Shown here in pieces: positions 37,001-52,000 of a stretch of DNA of 64,000 nt. The first letter of the stretch is position 1. Each line of letters starts with the position of its first letter. The stretch is from Cepaea nemoralis. Taxonomy: Eukaryota; Mollusca; Gastropoda; Stylommatophora; Helicidae. The position numbers were made by a program, and so were the translations under genes. The DNA lies in contig JACEFZ010025808.1 in the NCBI GenBank assembly GCA_014155875.1, forward strand, positions 695,001-759,000, written 5' to 3'. The notes beneath the pieces were generated by a model. That model ran no database searches and had not been told where the DNA came from. It saw only the letters and a list, made by a program, of their open reading frames with translations.

Positions 37001-40000
37001 ACTTTCTCCATTTCCCCATGAGTAAATGTGATTTTCTGTCACAGAAGGGGTACAGAATACTTAATTGTCATTCATGTTAAAGGAAGCATGTTAAAGCTGG
37101 CAGAGGTAATTACCATTCATTTACAAAAGCCAACTATGTGCAAACAAAACAGACATGATAGTCAGTTTACAATTACCATGGTAGACAATTCAAATTACTG
37201 TGTGAATATGTGTGTTGTATTTTTCAACTTGAAAAATTTATCTTATTGCTTTTGTTTGTGTTGTGTGATTTCTACAGTATGTACCTGATGAGATGCAGTG
37301 AAATATGCCAGGCAATAAATCATGCAATCTGCTGTTTGTGGCTAAGTTATTAAAGTTCACTATTGGAAACCATTGAATGAAAACGTGAAGAAAAGATGCA
37401 GAGCTAGATAGGACATACACTGAGAAAGCCTGAGAATAGTAAACTATAAATACCTTCATCTGGAATCCACAAGGCAAAAGAAATAGAGGAAGATATACAA
37501 ACATACAGAGAAGTGGAGACATAAATGAATAATATGTGGAGGGGAGGACAGATCTACAAGGGATGGCTAAGTACAGGGTAGCTGGGCATGAGCTGGTTGA
37601 GGTCCTACACCCCAATGGGGAATAAAAGGCAACAGAAGAAGTAGGGACAGCGCAGAGTTAGACTATATTAAAACACAGCAAATCAAATGGCTCGGTCATG
37701 AAACAGAATTATCGCAAGATAATGTCCCCAAAGAATACCAAGGACAGACAGAAAAACCAATGACCAAGTACTATAGGAAACAAATGAAAATCGTAAATTG
37801 ATTACAGAAATTAGACATAAGACAGTTACAATTATTCGGACATGTTATGAGAAATAAATTAGAGAACTTGGTGACAACTGGCAAGATCGAAGGGAACAGA
37901 CCGAGGGGAGGACCGAGAAGTAAATACCTGGATGGCTTGGCCACATGGCATGGTCGAGACAGGAACACTGAGCTGATCTACGACTCTGGTGATCGAGTGA
38001 AATGGTGAGTCATGACCGCCCACGTTTTCCGGCATGGCACATGATGGATGGATGGAATGTCCCACACAAAAAATGATTTGATGGAATAGATGAACCCATG
38101 AATAGCACCATGAGTGAAGCAGATACCAGAACTCTCTCCAGAAGTCTCTTCTTAACTTGATGCAGAGAGGATAGTTATTGTAGAAAAAACAAAGAGAAAT
38201 TACCTACCATTTGTTGCTACAACCGTGAACTGATCCCCACAGGCTAGCTTCTCCACACGTTGTCCAACCAGCACACCACCCACCCTGCATACGTTGGGTC
38301 TTGGCTTGAAATCCCCGACACCAAGTTGACCAAATTTATTGGAACCAAACATATACAGGTATCCACATGCTGGAAACAAAAATCACATGAAATTCATAGA
38401 AGAAATTATTCTTCTTCTTGATTCAAACTGACACTCCCATGTTAATCTCTCTAATTAAAATAGTAGTTTGTTTCAGCTTCATGATATTCCAAGAAATTAA
38501 TCATCTTTGAGATCTTGTTTAGCTGAAGTTTATAATCTATCACTCTGTCTGTGGTAGAGCTGATTGTCTCCAGGCATGGTTTGTTAGTGTATTTTTCCCA
38601 TGCTAGGAGTTGTAGGACCTGGTTTTGTCACCCAGCTACAGAGCTGAGTGCTTGGTGAGACACTGTGAGCTATGTATTTATTTCAAAATGCTTTTTGTTT
38701 GTGTTCACATCGGCTGTTTTGTGAAGTGTAGTTTCAGAAAATGGTGAACAGCTCTCTGCCGGCATAGTGGCTGCCTTATGTGATCATGCGTGTGCGGCCT
38801 GCTATTGTTTTTCAGAACGGCTGTCTTCTTTGATAATGAACTGCATATTAAATTGAAGGGTGGCTTATTGCTACTGCACTGGTGATATGGTCTTGTTGAA
38901 ACTACTGTTTTCTTTCACAAATTCACACAGGACAATCATAAGCATTTTGAGTGGTTTTGGTAGCACTAGAATGGAGTCATTATGGAGCGACCCATTTGCT
39001 CTGAATTTGGAGCCATTCATCTACTCATCTACCCATTTCTCTGTTTATCCTCACAGCACCTGGTTCTAATTTTGGGAAAGTTCTGATAAGTTCTGAGGAA
39101 ATAAAGGCAGATGACACACAAAATACAGGTTTAGAAAGTGTTATTTAACCTTACACAGATCAATCTTCCTTCTTTTAATAGAGTGTAGAATATGGTTCAT
39201 GTGATGTGTAAGCAGACCTGCCAAACTCCACAGACACATTTTAACATGAATAATGTGCACATGTGTCCTCCAAGTTTGTTCCCCTTATCTGAAAAGACTA
39301 GATGTGTGATCAACTACCCAGGATCTGTGATACAAAGATCCACACAGTCTGGACCACGAAACAAACCAGGTCTCATTGAGCCAGAGGCAGATGTAAATCC
39401 TAAACCATTGCACCCTTACAAGACCTACCAATAAGCAAACTGATCAAGTGTATTATGGACATATCCACCCACGACCAAATCACTCATTTATACTGAACAC
39501 ATGTAGATATCTCATTCACGATCAAATCACTAATTTATACTGATGTATCATCCACGACCAACTCACTACTTTATACTGATCATACATGTTGTAGGTATAT
39601 CATCCACAACTAAATCACTAATTTATACTGATGTATCATCCACGACCAAATCACTAATTTATGCTGATCATACATGTTGTAGGTATATCATCCACAACTA
39701 AATCACTAATTTATACTGATATATCATCCACGACCAACTCACTACTTTATACTGATCATACATGTTGTAGGTATATCATCCACAACTAAATCACTAATTT
39801 ATACTGATGTATCATCCACGACCAAATCACTGCTTTATACTAATCAAGCATGTTGTAGATATATCATCCACGACCAAATCACTACTCTATACTGATCATA
39901 CATGTTGTAGATATATCATCCACAACTAAATCACTAATTTATACTGATGTATCATCCACGACCAAATCACTAATTTATACTAATCATGCATGTTGTATAT

Positions 40001-43000
40001 ATATCATCCATGGCCAAGTCACTAATTTATACTAATCATGCATGTTGTAGACATATCATCCACAACCAAATCACAATTTATATTGATCATATGTGTTACA
40101 GGTGGGTGTGCTAGTGATGTTGACAGCGGATTGTGCTCCTAATGTCAGGAGTATGGTTATAAGTTCAACACCTGGGCTTGTCTCTGGCCAAATTTGAGGA
40201 CAAGACTGGCCACCTGTTCCCCCCTGCTCCCAGGTCTAGAAAATGTGATGGTGCTACCACATACACAGACTTGTGGCAGAAAACTACATCTGGAAAATTG
40301 TGTTAGATGTCTTATGGACATATCATGCATGTCTTATGGACATATCATCCATATCATGTGGACATATCAATATGTGTTATGGACACATCATCCATGTGTT
40401 ATGGACACATCATCCATGTGTTATGGACACATCATCCATGTGATATGGACATATCATCCATGTGTTATGGACATATCATCCATGTGTTATGGACATATCA
40501 TCCATGTGTTATGGACATATCATTCATGTGTTATGGACATATCATCCATGTGTTATGGACATATCATCCACGACCAGATGACCCACAAGAGATTGTGTAT
40601 CTACTGTAAGACAAACCAACTTGACTTTCCAACATGAACCTCTGGTACCAAGTTTATGATGTCGGATTGAACCCCATAACAATTAGAAAATATATTCCAT
40701 TATTAGGGATCAACCTGCAGCCTACAGAGCTGATAAACAAGTGTAATAATCGCTACACTACAGTGACTTATGTTCTAGATCAGTGGTTCTCAACCGGTGG
40801 GGAATTCCTCCCCCCCCCCCTCCCGGGGAATTTTAGTTTTTTTTTTTTTTTTTTTTTTTGGGGGGGGGGGGGGGAATTAAGATTATTTTAAGATCGCATT
40901 AATACAAGAACTGATTACTTGATATTGTTTTTCCTTTCATCCTTTATTTATGGTTCTGTACATCTCACCCGTCTGAAATTCATTTTATAACGTAAGAAGA
41001 CCTGCAAATCATGTTTTATGTAGATATCTAGACTTGTTTTAGTATGTGCTATTAAATTTAGCTTCCATTATAACGTATACTGTGTAAAGGGAGAGGTGGG
41101 GGGGGGGGGGGTATTTTAGGGTGGAAATACAAAAGGGGGGAATGGTTTTCTGAAAATACGGTGATGGGGGGCACGGGTCAAAAAAGGTTGAGAACCACTG
41201 TTCTAGATAATAAACAGATGATTTTGTTTGATGAGACAACTGCTTACAGTCGATGACTCCCGAATGAGTCTTCCCAGCAGACACCTGCACCACATGAATC
41301 CGGCTTAGTGGCTTTACTGTACTGAAGGTCTGTCTATAGGGTATGTCAAAAGCCTGGGGGAGAATTACAAGACTATTTCAGTGAATAAAGGAGGATGATA
41401 AGATGGAGAAGATGAAGGAGGAGGAGATAAACATAAATAAGAAGGTGGAAAATTAGAAGGAAGAGAAGAAGATAAAAAAGAAGAAAAATTAGATCAAATG
41501 GAGAAAGAAGATAAACATGAAAAAGGACAAGCAGGGGCAGTGGAGAAAAAGAAGGAGGAGAAAAAGAAGAAGAAGAAGAAGAAGAAGAAGAAGAAGAAGA
41601 AGAAGAAGAAGAAGAAGAAGAAGAAGAAGAAGAAGAAGAAGAAGAAGAAGAAGAAGAAGAAGAAGAAGAAGAAGAAGAAGAAGAAGAAGAATTGGATTTG
41701 AATTGAATTGAACTTTATTTTAAAAGGGTTACGAATTGGGCATGTAGGCCCATCTTACATTCTGCCCTTCCAATCATCTTTCCTTCATCAACAGTGCATG
41801 ATACATTCACGTAGGGGTAAAAACATTGTCAAATGAATGTTGTAAGCATAAACAATGCATATTATCATGTTATATGGCACATCCCCCCTACAACACAGAC
41901 ATCCTGCACCAGCCCACACACACACATCCCTCACCCACAACCCACCCATACCCACACTCCCACCCACCACACATCTCTCCACCCACTCAAACATCCCCTC
42001 ACCAACCCAGTTATCTTGCACCCATCCACACAAAAATCTCCACTCATACATACCCCAACCCACACAAACTCGGCCACACACACATGCTCCACCCACCCAA
42101 TCACACACCCCAACCACACACACATACCCCTCCCACACACACATCCTGCACCAACACACACACATCCCTCACCCACTCACACATCACCCACCCATACCCA
42201 CACATCTTCCCATTCACACACACATCCCCACACACATTTTCCCACCAACCCACACATTTCACATCCATCCACACACCCCACCAACCACACATACTGAAGA
42301 AGAAGAAGAAGAAGAAGAAGAAGAAGAAGAAGAAGAAGAAGAAGAAGAAGAAGAAGAAGAAGAAGAAGAAGAAGAAGAAGAAGAAGAAGAAGAAGAAGAA
42401 GAAGAAGAAGAAGAAGAAGAAGAAGAAGAAGAAGAAGAAGAAAAAGAAGAAGAAGAAGAAAAAAAAGAAGAAGAAGAAGATAATGAAGAAGAAGGAGGAT
42501 GAAAAAGCAAAGAAAGAGGACAGTGGGAAGAAGCAGCAGAAACAGGAGGAGCATGAGTAGAAGCAGAATCATTAAAGTGACAATTGTATCCATAGAGAAA
42601 GACGTCACAAATACATTAAAAGACTGCCTGAATTGTTATAAGGCTTAAGTTTAAATGCTTAGTTCATGTCAGCAACAAAGTAGCATTCTGTCTGTATGAA
42701 TGTTTTCTGCTGTGTAGTCCTACCAATTCTGGTCGCATACTGGTATTTCTCTTTCTCTGAGTGTATGTGATCAAAAACCACCATTTTACAATAGCACTCT
42801 GGTAATTTTTGAGTGTGTGTGATCAAAAACCACTTTTCACAGCAGAATTCTTGTAACTGATTACATGTGATCAATATGCACCTTTTTACTAGCTCATTTA
42901 AAAATAATAAATTTCAGAGTATGATTGGTAATAGTAATTTGAAGCCCATTGGTTCACATCAACTTATAACTGACATCTCCACTTATGTCAACACACAGAT

Positions 43001-46000
43001 TGCCAGCTAGAAGAGGCCTATAGAACCACTGGAATGGAACATGTACCATATATGTTACTGAATTTGGATTTGTAAAGTCTCAAATACCGGACAAGATCCA
43101 CTCTAAATGGAGTGTGGTGAATTTCAGGCAATTTTGAGCCACTTCAAGTGGGCACAGAATACTAAGAGTTAGACCCTTCATACAAGCCAGACAATACGGA
43201 TTCACCATCTCAAAGTTAGACACTTGCAACCTGGACAGTCTTAGTGAGCTTCCAACAGAAATCTAACAATCTATTCGCATAACCTCTCTTTGTAAATATA
43301 ACATAAATAACCCATCAACTCTTCACTATGCAAAATGTAGATTTTGTATGAAAGACATGTAATGAAAATAAATACAGAACACAAGTAAAAAGCCACCAGC
43401 TGAAAGGGCAGGCATGAACACACTCTGAATAAGAACAGGTGCTGAAGTCAGAAGTGTCCAATTAGAAGATATATCAGCCACCATGGAACCATGGAAAATT
43501 GACTGAAATTTAAACTGTCAGTTTATTGACATCATCATCAAGTGTGACTTGCTTCCGTGCCACGACACATGACTGTCAAGAATCTTCTCATGTTGCCTTC
43601 CTCTATCTCTCTTTCCACAAATCTTTCCGGTTGTCACATCATGTTCAAGCTTTTGTCTTCTCATAATATGGCCAAAAATGATGACTGATTCTTTCTGATG
43701 TTTATGATAAGTTGTCTTTGCGACTTAAAAATAAAGTTAGTTGCATATCATTTACAGAACGTTGCAGTCAACACCAGCATTTTTTGCTGTTGTGATCTCT
43801 TGGCAAGTTTATGTTCAGTAGTTTGCCATTGTTTTCTGACCGACCGGCACCCATACCATTTCATAAAAAACAATGCAATACGGTCTGCTGCCAAATCGCG
43901 CAGCTGTGTTTCGAGCTTGGGTATGTGGTACGACGAACTGCATCTGTAAACCCTTCGCCACTGAGCCGGCCTTCGCGACTTAGCCTTCCTTAGAATGTCC
44001 AGATTGTCAACATAGATCCATAAAACTGGACTTCTTTTGTAGACAAGACTAAAACAGCAAACAAGAGAAGAAACAGAAGATCAAACTTCCTGACATATCA
44101 ACAAATACAACCTCACTTACTTTGGCCTTCCGTTTCCGCAAGCCAGAAGTCTCTGAGTTAAACCCTAACTTGTTAAACTGGTTACTGCCACATGCCAGGA
44201 GCCTGCCGCTGATGCAGACCAGGAAAGTGCTGTCACCACCAGCACAAACGTGTTTCACTTGCTGCTTTCCTGGCAAGTCAACCTGAAATACCAAAATGTA
44301 ACATTCTCAGCCTGATCAGTAATTCTTCTTCTTCTCCATTCATCCGGAGTGTTTTTTCAGATGTAATTGCGTTGTGCCAAGTTTATCTGCGCCCTTAGGC
44401 CGACACATCTGACTTCTGCGGGTGTTTGTTGACCGGGTTAACCTTCTCGGGGATCACTAATTCAATTGTTCAGATTTACATTTCAGGTGTCTCCACATTT
44501 GAAGGATAGCTGCTCTATTGACTGCTGTTGAATGCAGAGGTTCAATCTCTGTTAGATGCCTCACATGTCAAAGTTGACGAATTTGTATGCCAAAAGGAAA
44601 CAAGACCATAAAATATTTTAATGCCAAGACTAGAAGAAGCATGCAGTTAACTGGAGTTACTTTTGTATACTTGTCTTTAACTTGTGGTTCATTATCAATA
44701 GCTAATCATCACCATGTGTCATGCTGATAAGCATAGGTGATGATGGTTTACTTTCTTACACGATCACCAGTCGTGGGCCAGGTATGTGTTCTTGTCTCAG
44801 TCATGCCATGTGGCCAATCCATGAGGGTGGCACACTTTTATATTGCAAATTAATTTCTGACAATTAATCAAATCGGTATCTTAAAAACTACAATGACACG
44901 AACTAAAACAAGCAAATAAACAGAGGGTGTAAGTCAGGCAGGTAGTCGGAAAGGCATACCAAGAGCTGGCTGGAAGAAAGCCACACAAGAACTGACCTTA
45001 TGAGGTGTTTTCAAGTCAGCTTCAGAGCCCGATCCAAGTCTTCCTGAAAGAAGAAATAATGTACATCTTTCCTTTTTCTTTCATTTATTTTCTTTGTGAA
45101 ATAAATTAATCATATTTCTTTAAAAAATACATCAATGTTCTTCTCTTAAATATGTTCAAACCTTGTAAGTCTTTCTAGTGGAAGTCAACTAATTCTTGTA
45201 ATATCTCCACTTGTAATATCTCCTCATGCTTGTTCTCTTGTTTATTCTCTTGTTTGCTGCCAGTACAGCCTCCCTACCATTGCTGGTGTGTGCTTGCAGT
45301 TGGTGAGTCCACTTTACGTGCTATGAGTATATGGCACTAGTCCCAAATTTCTATCGACCAATCAGCACTTGATAGGAACACGTGATATGGTCAACATTAC
45401 GCTGGCTGCCTTTGCTCTCAGAACATTTCCTCGTACCAGTTTTAAGATGCATCAATCTGGAAGCCCAGTCAGTTTTCAAAATCCTTGTGTGGGGAAGAGA
45501 ATGAAAACATTTAAGCACAGGACTGACAGGTATATATACTAGCCACTGTACCAGCACTGCTTTCCTGTCTGTACATAATTCAGTTTAGTTCAGGTCATCG
45601 TTGACTGTCATCATTCCATATTGACGTGTCCATTCATGTTCTGATTTGCTTTGTAATCAACTCAATGAGTGTACGGTGACCATGACTGTTCAGTGTTGAT
45701 TGACGAGTTGGATATGTCCACAGCTATTATAATCTCCTCTGTAATAAACTCCATCAGCATACAGTGCTATGCCAGTTTCAAGGTCATCGAGAAGCCTACT
45801 TTGCACTTGTGCTGTTTTTTACCTCTCCTATTTTCATTTACTGGCAATGCTAATTTTGCTCTAACGACACTCATAACATACTCTATCCGCTCTTTCATTG
45901 CCCTTGACACCTGTTGGCTACAGTATCAAATTAATGTGGCTCCGTGAATTGACTTCTGTAAGGATTCAACCAATTGTCTGTGTGCTGAACCTGCATGAAC

Positions 46001-49000
46001 TTTCTGGATCATTCTTCATGAATCACTGTGAATCAGTATGTACCTGCACAAGATGCAGCAAAATATGCCAGGCAATAAACTGTACAACCAATTGTTTGTA
46101 GATTCTGTGTTTAAATGAACAGCTGCTGTTAATGATATTTTATGAAGATGCTAAGTAATATCTGGGGCAAAAAGAAAAGTCTAACCTGCATAGTCCGTGG
46201 CGACAGCAAGGGCCAAGCAGCCTTAATTCCTCAGGCTCATGACCCCCCTGTCCTACACAACAAGATACTTAGGGCAGTAGATGACAGTGTTTGACAGCTG
46301 ACAGCTAAGTAATATAACCAAAATGCTTCTAACAAAAGACAGAAACCATAACTAACTAAGATATACGTTTCTGGCAATCATTCTTCATTCAAGAATGCCC
46401 AACCAACCATTGCCTGCATTGCCAGATATCATGAGAAAATTGAGGACTCGGGTAGAATCTAGGGGCCACTACAGTTACCTGGAAATGGTAATTAGATTTA
46501 TCCATAGAATATACCTGACTGACCACCTAAACATAAAATATCAATGCCAGGGAGGTTAGAATTTCTTCCTCGCACATCATGGGACATGTATTTGATCCTT
46601 GGTAAGACTTGGGGTGTTACAACAAACTCCTAGCCTGTACAAAACATGGCAACTGTTTGGTAAAAGTTAGCTTCATTTCTTCTACAGGATGCTGCAATCA
46701 ACTCCAACATTTATTGGCTATTTATGATTTACTAGTCAATTTTACGTTTAGAAGTTTGCCATTGCTTTCTGAACAGCAGATGCTCATACCACTGAAATCA
46801 ACGCAAAGCCATGTGATCCCAAACTGCACAATAACTGATTCCGAACCCTTGTCTTGGTATGTAGGGGAATTGTAAAACTGTTCACTAAACCATGAAGCCG
46901 CAGATGCTTAGTGAAGTGACCTTTATTCCTCAGCCTGGAAAAACAAACTCACCTAGTACACATCACCCATGATACAGATGCTATAATGAAAACAAACAGG
47001 CAGATAGTCTACAGAAAGTAATAATACGGACAAAAGTCTAGGTAAATGGAAAAGGCAGATAGTCTGAAGGAAAAAATAACACAGATAAAAGTCTAGATAA
47101 ACAGAAAAGGCAGATAGTCTGAAGGAAAAAATAACACAGATAAAAGTCTAGATAAACAGAAAAGGCAGATAGTCTGAAGGAAGTAATAACACAGACAAAA
47201 GTCTAGATAAATGGAAAAGGCAGATAGTCTGAAGGACAGACACAGACAAAATTATAGATAAACGTCGGGCAGTTACCAAACTCTCCAGATCCCCAGGTGT
47301 ACACATCTCCTGCTCTTGTGAGGACAACCACGTGGGCATCTCCACATGCTACTGCTTGAACCGGCCAATCCAGGAAGAAGTCAAGACGGACTGGAGACAG
47401 GACTTCGTCTTCCTCAATTTCACAGCCCAAGCAACCATAGTAGTTGGAGCCGAAGGCATACAGGGCACCGCAGTCTGAAGCATACAGGGAATGTTACCTG
47501 GTGAGACTGTGTCAACACATTATCATCATCATCATCATCATCGTCATTATCAACAACATCATCATCATCATCATATATGTAGAGTGGAACTCCCTCATGC
47601 GTAGAGTGGAATATCAGTGTTCAACACAGCCACCTGCCACAGTAGAATATCAGTGATCAACACAGCCACCTGTCACAGTGGAATATCAGTGTTTAAAACT
47701 GCCACCAGTCACAGTGGAATATCAGTATTCAACACAGCCACCTGTCACAGTGAAATATCAGTGTTTAAAACTGCCACCTGTCACAGTGGAATATCAGTGT
47801 TTAAAACTGCCACCTGTCACAGTGGAATATCAGTGTTTAAAACTGCCACCTGTCACAGTGGAATATCAGTATTCAACACAGCCACCTGTCACAGTGAAAT
47901 ATCAGTGTTTAAAACTGCCACCTGTCACAGTGGAATATCAGTGTTTAAAACTGCCACCTGTCACAGTGGAATATCAGTGTTCAACACAGCCACCTGTCAC
48001 AGTGAAATATCAGTGTTTAAAACTGCCACCTGTCACAGTGGAATATCAGTGTTTAAAACTGCCACCTGTCACAGTGGAATATCAGTGTGTAAAACTGCCA
48101 CCTGTCACAGTGGAATATCAGTGTTTAAAACTGCCACCTGTCACAGTGGAATATCAGTGTTTAAAACTGCCACCTGTCACAGTAGAATATCAGTGTTTAA
48201 AACTGCCACCTGTCACAGTGGAATATCAGAATTTAAAAGTGCCACTCGTAGGTGGCCATAAGATTCTCACTGGCCTTGTTTCAACAAATGAAAATAATCT
48301 GCATATTTATGTCAAAATAAATAAGACTAGAGAGTACGTTTACACCCCAGTGTAAAAGAAAAACAGCCAAATAAAACTAAGGTATCTGTAAAGTTGAAAA
48401 CTTAGTGACAACTGTAAAACATGACCAGAAAAGAGTAAGGGGGGGGGGGGGGGCAATGCCCACAACGGTAGTCAAAGGGTGAAAGAAGAAGAAGACTACT
48501 TCCAGAGGACATTTACCAGAAACACATAGAGAAACATAGAGAGAAACAGAGAGACACCCTAGCAAACCAGAGGAAAACACAGAGAAACACGGAGAAACAT
48601 AGAGGGAAACATAGAGAGAAACACAGAGTGAATGAGAGAGAAACAGAGTGAAACAAAGAGAAACACAGAGTGAAATAGAGAGAAACAGAGAGGGAAACAC
48701 TTAGTGAAACAGAGAGAGAAACATAGTGAAACAAAGTGAAACAGAGAGAGAAACAGAGTGAAACAGAGAGAGAGAAACAGAGAGAAATACAGAGAAACAC
48801 CGAGTGAAACAGAGAGAAACAGAGAGAGAAACACAAAGAAACAGCACATATATGCTATGGACGAATACGTTATATGCGGGTAGACTTTAGGGTTATTGTG
48901 TAATTGTCGATAGGTTAGTTCCGTGGATGAATTATGCTATGAATATCATTTCAGAGATCATGTGCAGCTGAATCACTTGCTCATTAACCATGATAAGTAT

Positions 49001-52000
49001 TGGTCTACAACTGTTAGACCACGGGATTATCTTATCCACACATCCCTGCCTTCCATTAAATCACTACACGAGATGAGTTCCTGTTTTTATAACTAGCTTT
49101 CCACAAATATCATGTATCCACCGTACAATTAATGACAATCACATTAACGTTCACTCCTAACCATATTTGACTAAACTACTAAAACTTGCGGCGCAATAAC
49201 TAGCCACTGCCCACTTCACAACGTGGTGTGTCGGCACACAACCACGACCACAGAACAACTGATGCACAGTCCAGCCACTGTCACTGACCTTGTTTCTGTT
49301 CTGATGACTCTCATCATGTGCCGCGTGAATGAAGATCCACGTCTTTCGCACTCTTAGGCATGCCTATATTTCACTGTGCCATGAATACCCAACTGACTAT
49401 AATTTGGGTCATGGCACATATGATGATAAGCCTGTCATTTACTGGACTACAAAACGTACAAACAAACTTTATTTTCAGTGTCTCAAATTGGGCAAATGAA
49501 GATCGTAAACTGATTAGAGTCATTAGACGTAGACAGTCAAAATTGTTTGGGCATGTTATGAGAAGAAATGACTTGGAGAACTTAGTGACAACTGGTAAAA
49601 TCGAAGGGAAGAGACCAAGGGGAAGACCGAGAAGTAAATACCTGGATGGCTTGACCGCATGGCGCGGTCAAGACAGGACCACGGAGCTGATCCACGACTC
49701 TGGTGATCGAGTGAGATGGCAGAATGTGACTGCCCACGCTTATCGGCATGGGACATGGTGGATGGATGGAAATTGGGCAAGTAGGCCCATCGTGCATTCA
49801 GCCCTTCCAGTGACTCATCTTTAGCAAAACATTTATCTATCATAAATATTACATTTACATTTTTTAAATTGTAAAATGAATGATGTAAACATACACCAAA
49901 CATAAATAATTCATATTTCAATGTTATGAGAAAGAGAGGCAGGCAGACACACACACACATATCCATCCACCATGTGCCATGCCGGTAAGCGTGGGCGGTC
50001 ATGTTCTGCCATCTCACTCGATCACCAGAGTCGTTGATCAGCTCCGTGTTTCTGTCTCGACCATGCCACAAGGCCAAGCCATCCAGGTACTTGCTTCTAG
50101 GTCTTCCTCTTGGTCTGTTCCCCTCGATCTTACCAGTTGTCACCAAATTCTCCAATCCATTTCTTCTCATAACATGCCCAAAATCTTTTGACTGTCTACG
50201 TCTAATTTCTCTAATCAATTTACGATCTTCATTTGTTTCTTGAAGGACTTGTTCATTGGTCTTTCTGGCTGTCCATGGTATTCTTTGCATTTTCCTCAGA
50301 AACCACATCTCTACAGCCATCAGATGTTTTTCAGCCTGACTGCTCATTGTCCACGCTTCACATCCATATAAAAGTACAGGTTCAATGTAGCATCTCAACA
50401 CTCTTTTTCTCGTTTCAATTGACATATTTTTATTGGTCAATATGTTTTTCATCTTGCTAAAGGCTACTTTTGCCATGGCGATTCTTGTTCTAATCTCTTC
50501 AAGGCATCTCCCATCAGATGTTATTACTGTTCCGAAATAATTGTACCTGCTCACTTGTTGAAGAATATTCCCATTTACTTGTATATTACATTGTGGTATT
50601 TCGTCCTTCCTAGTGACGACCATAATCTGTGTCTTTTTACAATTTAATTCTAACCCTAGTTGTTCACTGTGTGTAACAATCGCATCTACTAAATTTTGCA
50701 GGTCCTGTTCATTGTCTGCAATCAAGACTGTATCATCTGCATATCTAATGTTATTGATGCATCGTCCCCCAATATACACATATACAAACATATATATGAA
50801 CACATTCATCCATCCATCCACCTCCCACCAACCCATCCACCCACCCATCCAATCTATTCATCCATGCATCCATCCACACACCCATCCACCCACCCATCCA
50901 TCCATCCCACTTCTACACCTAGAAAACTTCCACAGAAAACTTACCAGAAACACAGACAGTAAAATCTTCCCCACAAGCCACCTGCTGTATGGCCACCCCC
51001 AGAAGAGAGTCCACCAGTTTCGGAGTCTTGCAGGAAGCAGTGTCACCGTGACCTAGCTGCCCCACCATGGACACACCACCTTGGAGGTTCTACAACGTCA
51101 TATTAATTAGTACGTGGAACAATATATACATACAGACACAGTGAAAATCACAATCTTTTTCTGGACTTAAGCAAAACAAAATTAAAGTCTATGGACGAAA
51201 CTACGAGAGGGTTTCAAATGAAAACCTTAAACGTGTGATAGAAATTACAATAACCATGTCACTGTCTTGTAACCTGTCAGTATTGTTGTTAAAGATGCCA
51301 AGAGTGTTAAGCACATGACATCACAGTGCAGACAAACATGGTGACATCATAAGGACAGTTTAAATATGGCCACCCCACTTTTGAAATGCACCAAAGAGTA
51401 GCAGCGTTCTGTTATCCATTTTGTTTATCAGCGAAGAAGTGAAACTTATAGAAATTCATTGGTGAATATAGGTCAAATATGGTGATGCATGCTTCAGCAA
51501 GTGTATGAGTGGAGTAGGAAGTTTCAAAACGGTGTGACCTCTGTGACAAACTCTTCAAAATCGGTTCAGGCACACCAAGTACTGACCCCAGAGAATTGCT
51601 TTCTACAGGAATCCAAGGACTTTATTAGCACTGGAGGACTTATATTGAACACAGCAGTGACTACATTGAAAAATGATACATTTGTTCTCTACTTTTTTTT
51701 CAGAAATATATTCACACACAAAAAAACATTTAAGGATATAATTTTAAGCATCCTTGTAAATACCAACCAAAGATCACAAGCAACAATAGAGAAACTGAAA
51801 ATGTCACAAACTTTGAATATCTTGGCTTCATAATCAACAATGATGGCGACTGCTTGAAAGTCGTCAGACGCAGACTGGCCACAGCAATGCAGAGATGAAA
51901 CAGCATTAAGAACCTACAGCATAACACCAGCAATAAAGTGATAGTGATAGTTTTGATAATATGCCTCTTTCTTGTAGCAATATACGGGTGTGAATCATGG

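Noticed and set aside
41826..42560. Long Pro/His/Thr/Lys-rich frames on both strands
   Set aside because: Produced by the C/A-rich and GAA simple repeats.
47617..48355. Two overlapping frames of over 200 codons
   Set aside because: Both come from the 36-bp minisatellite, whose length is a multiple of three.
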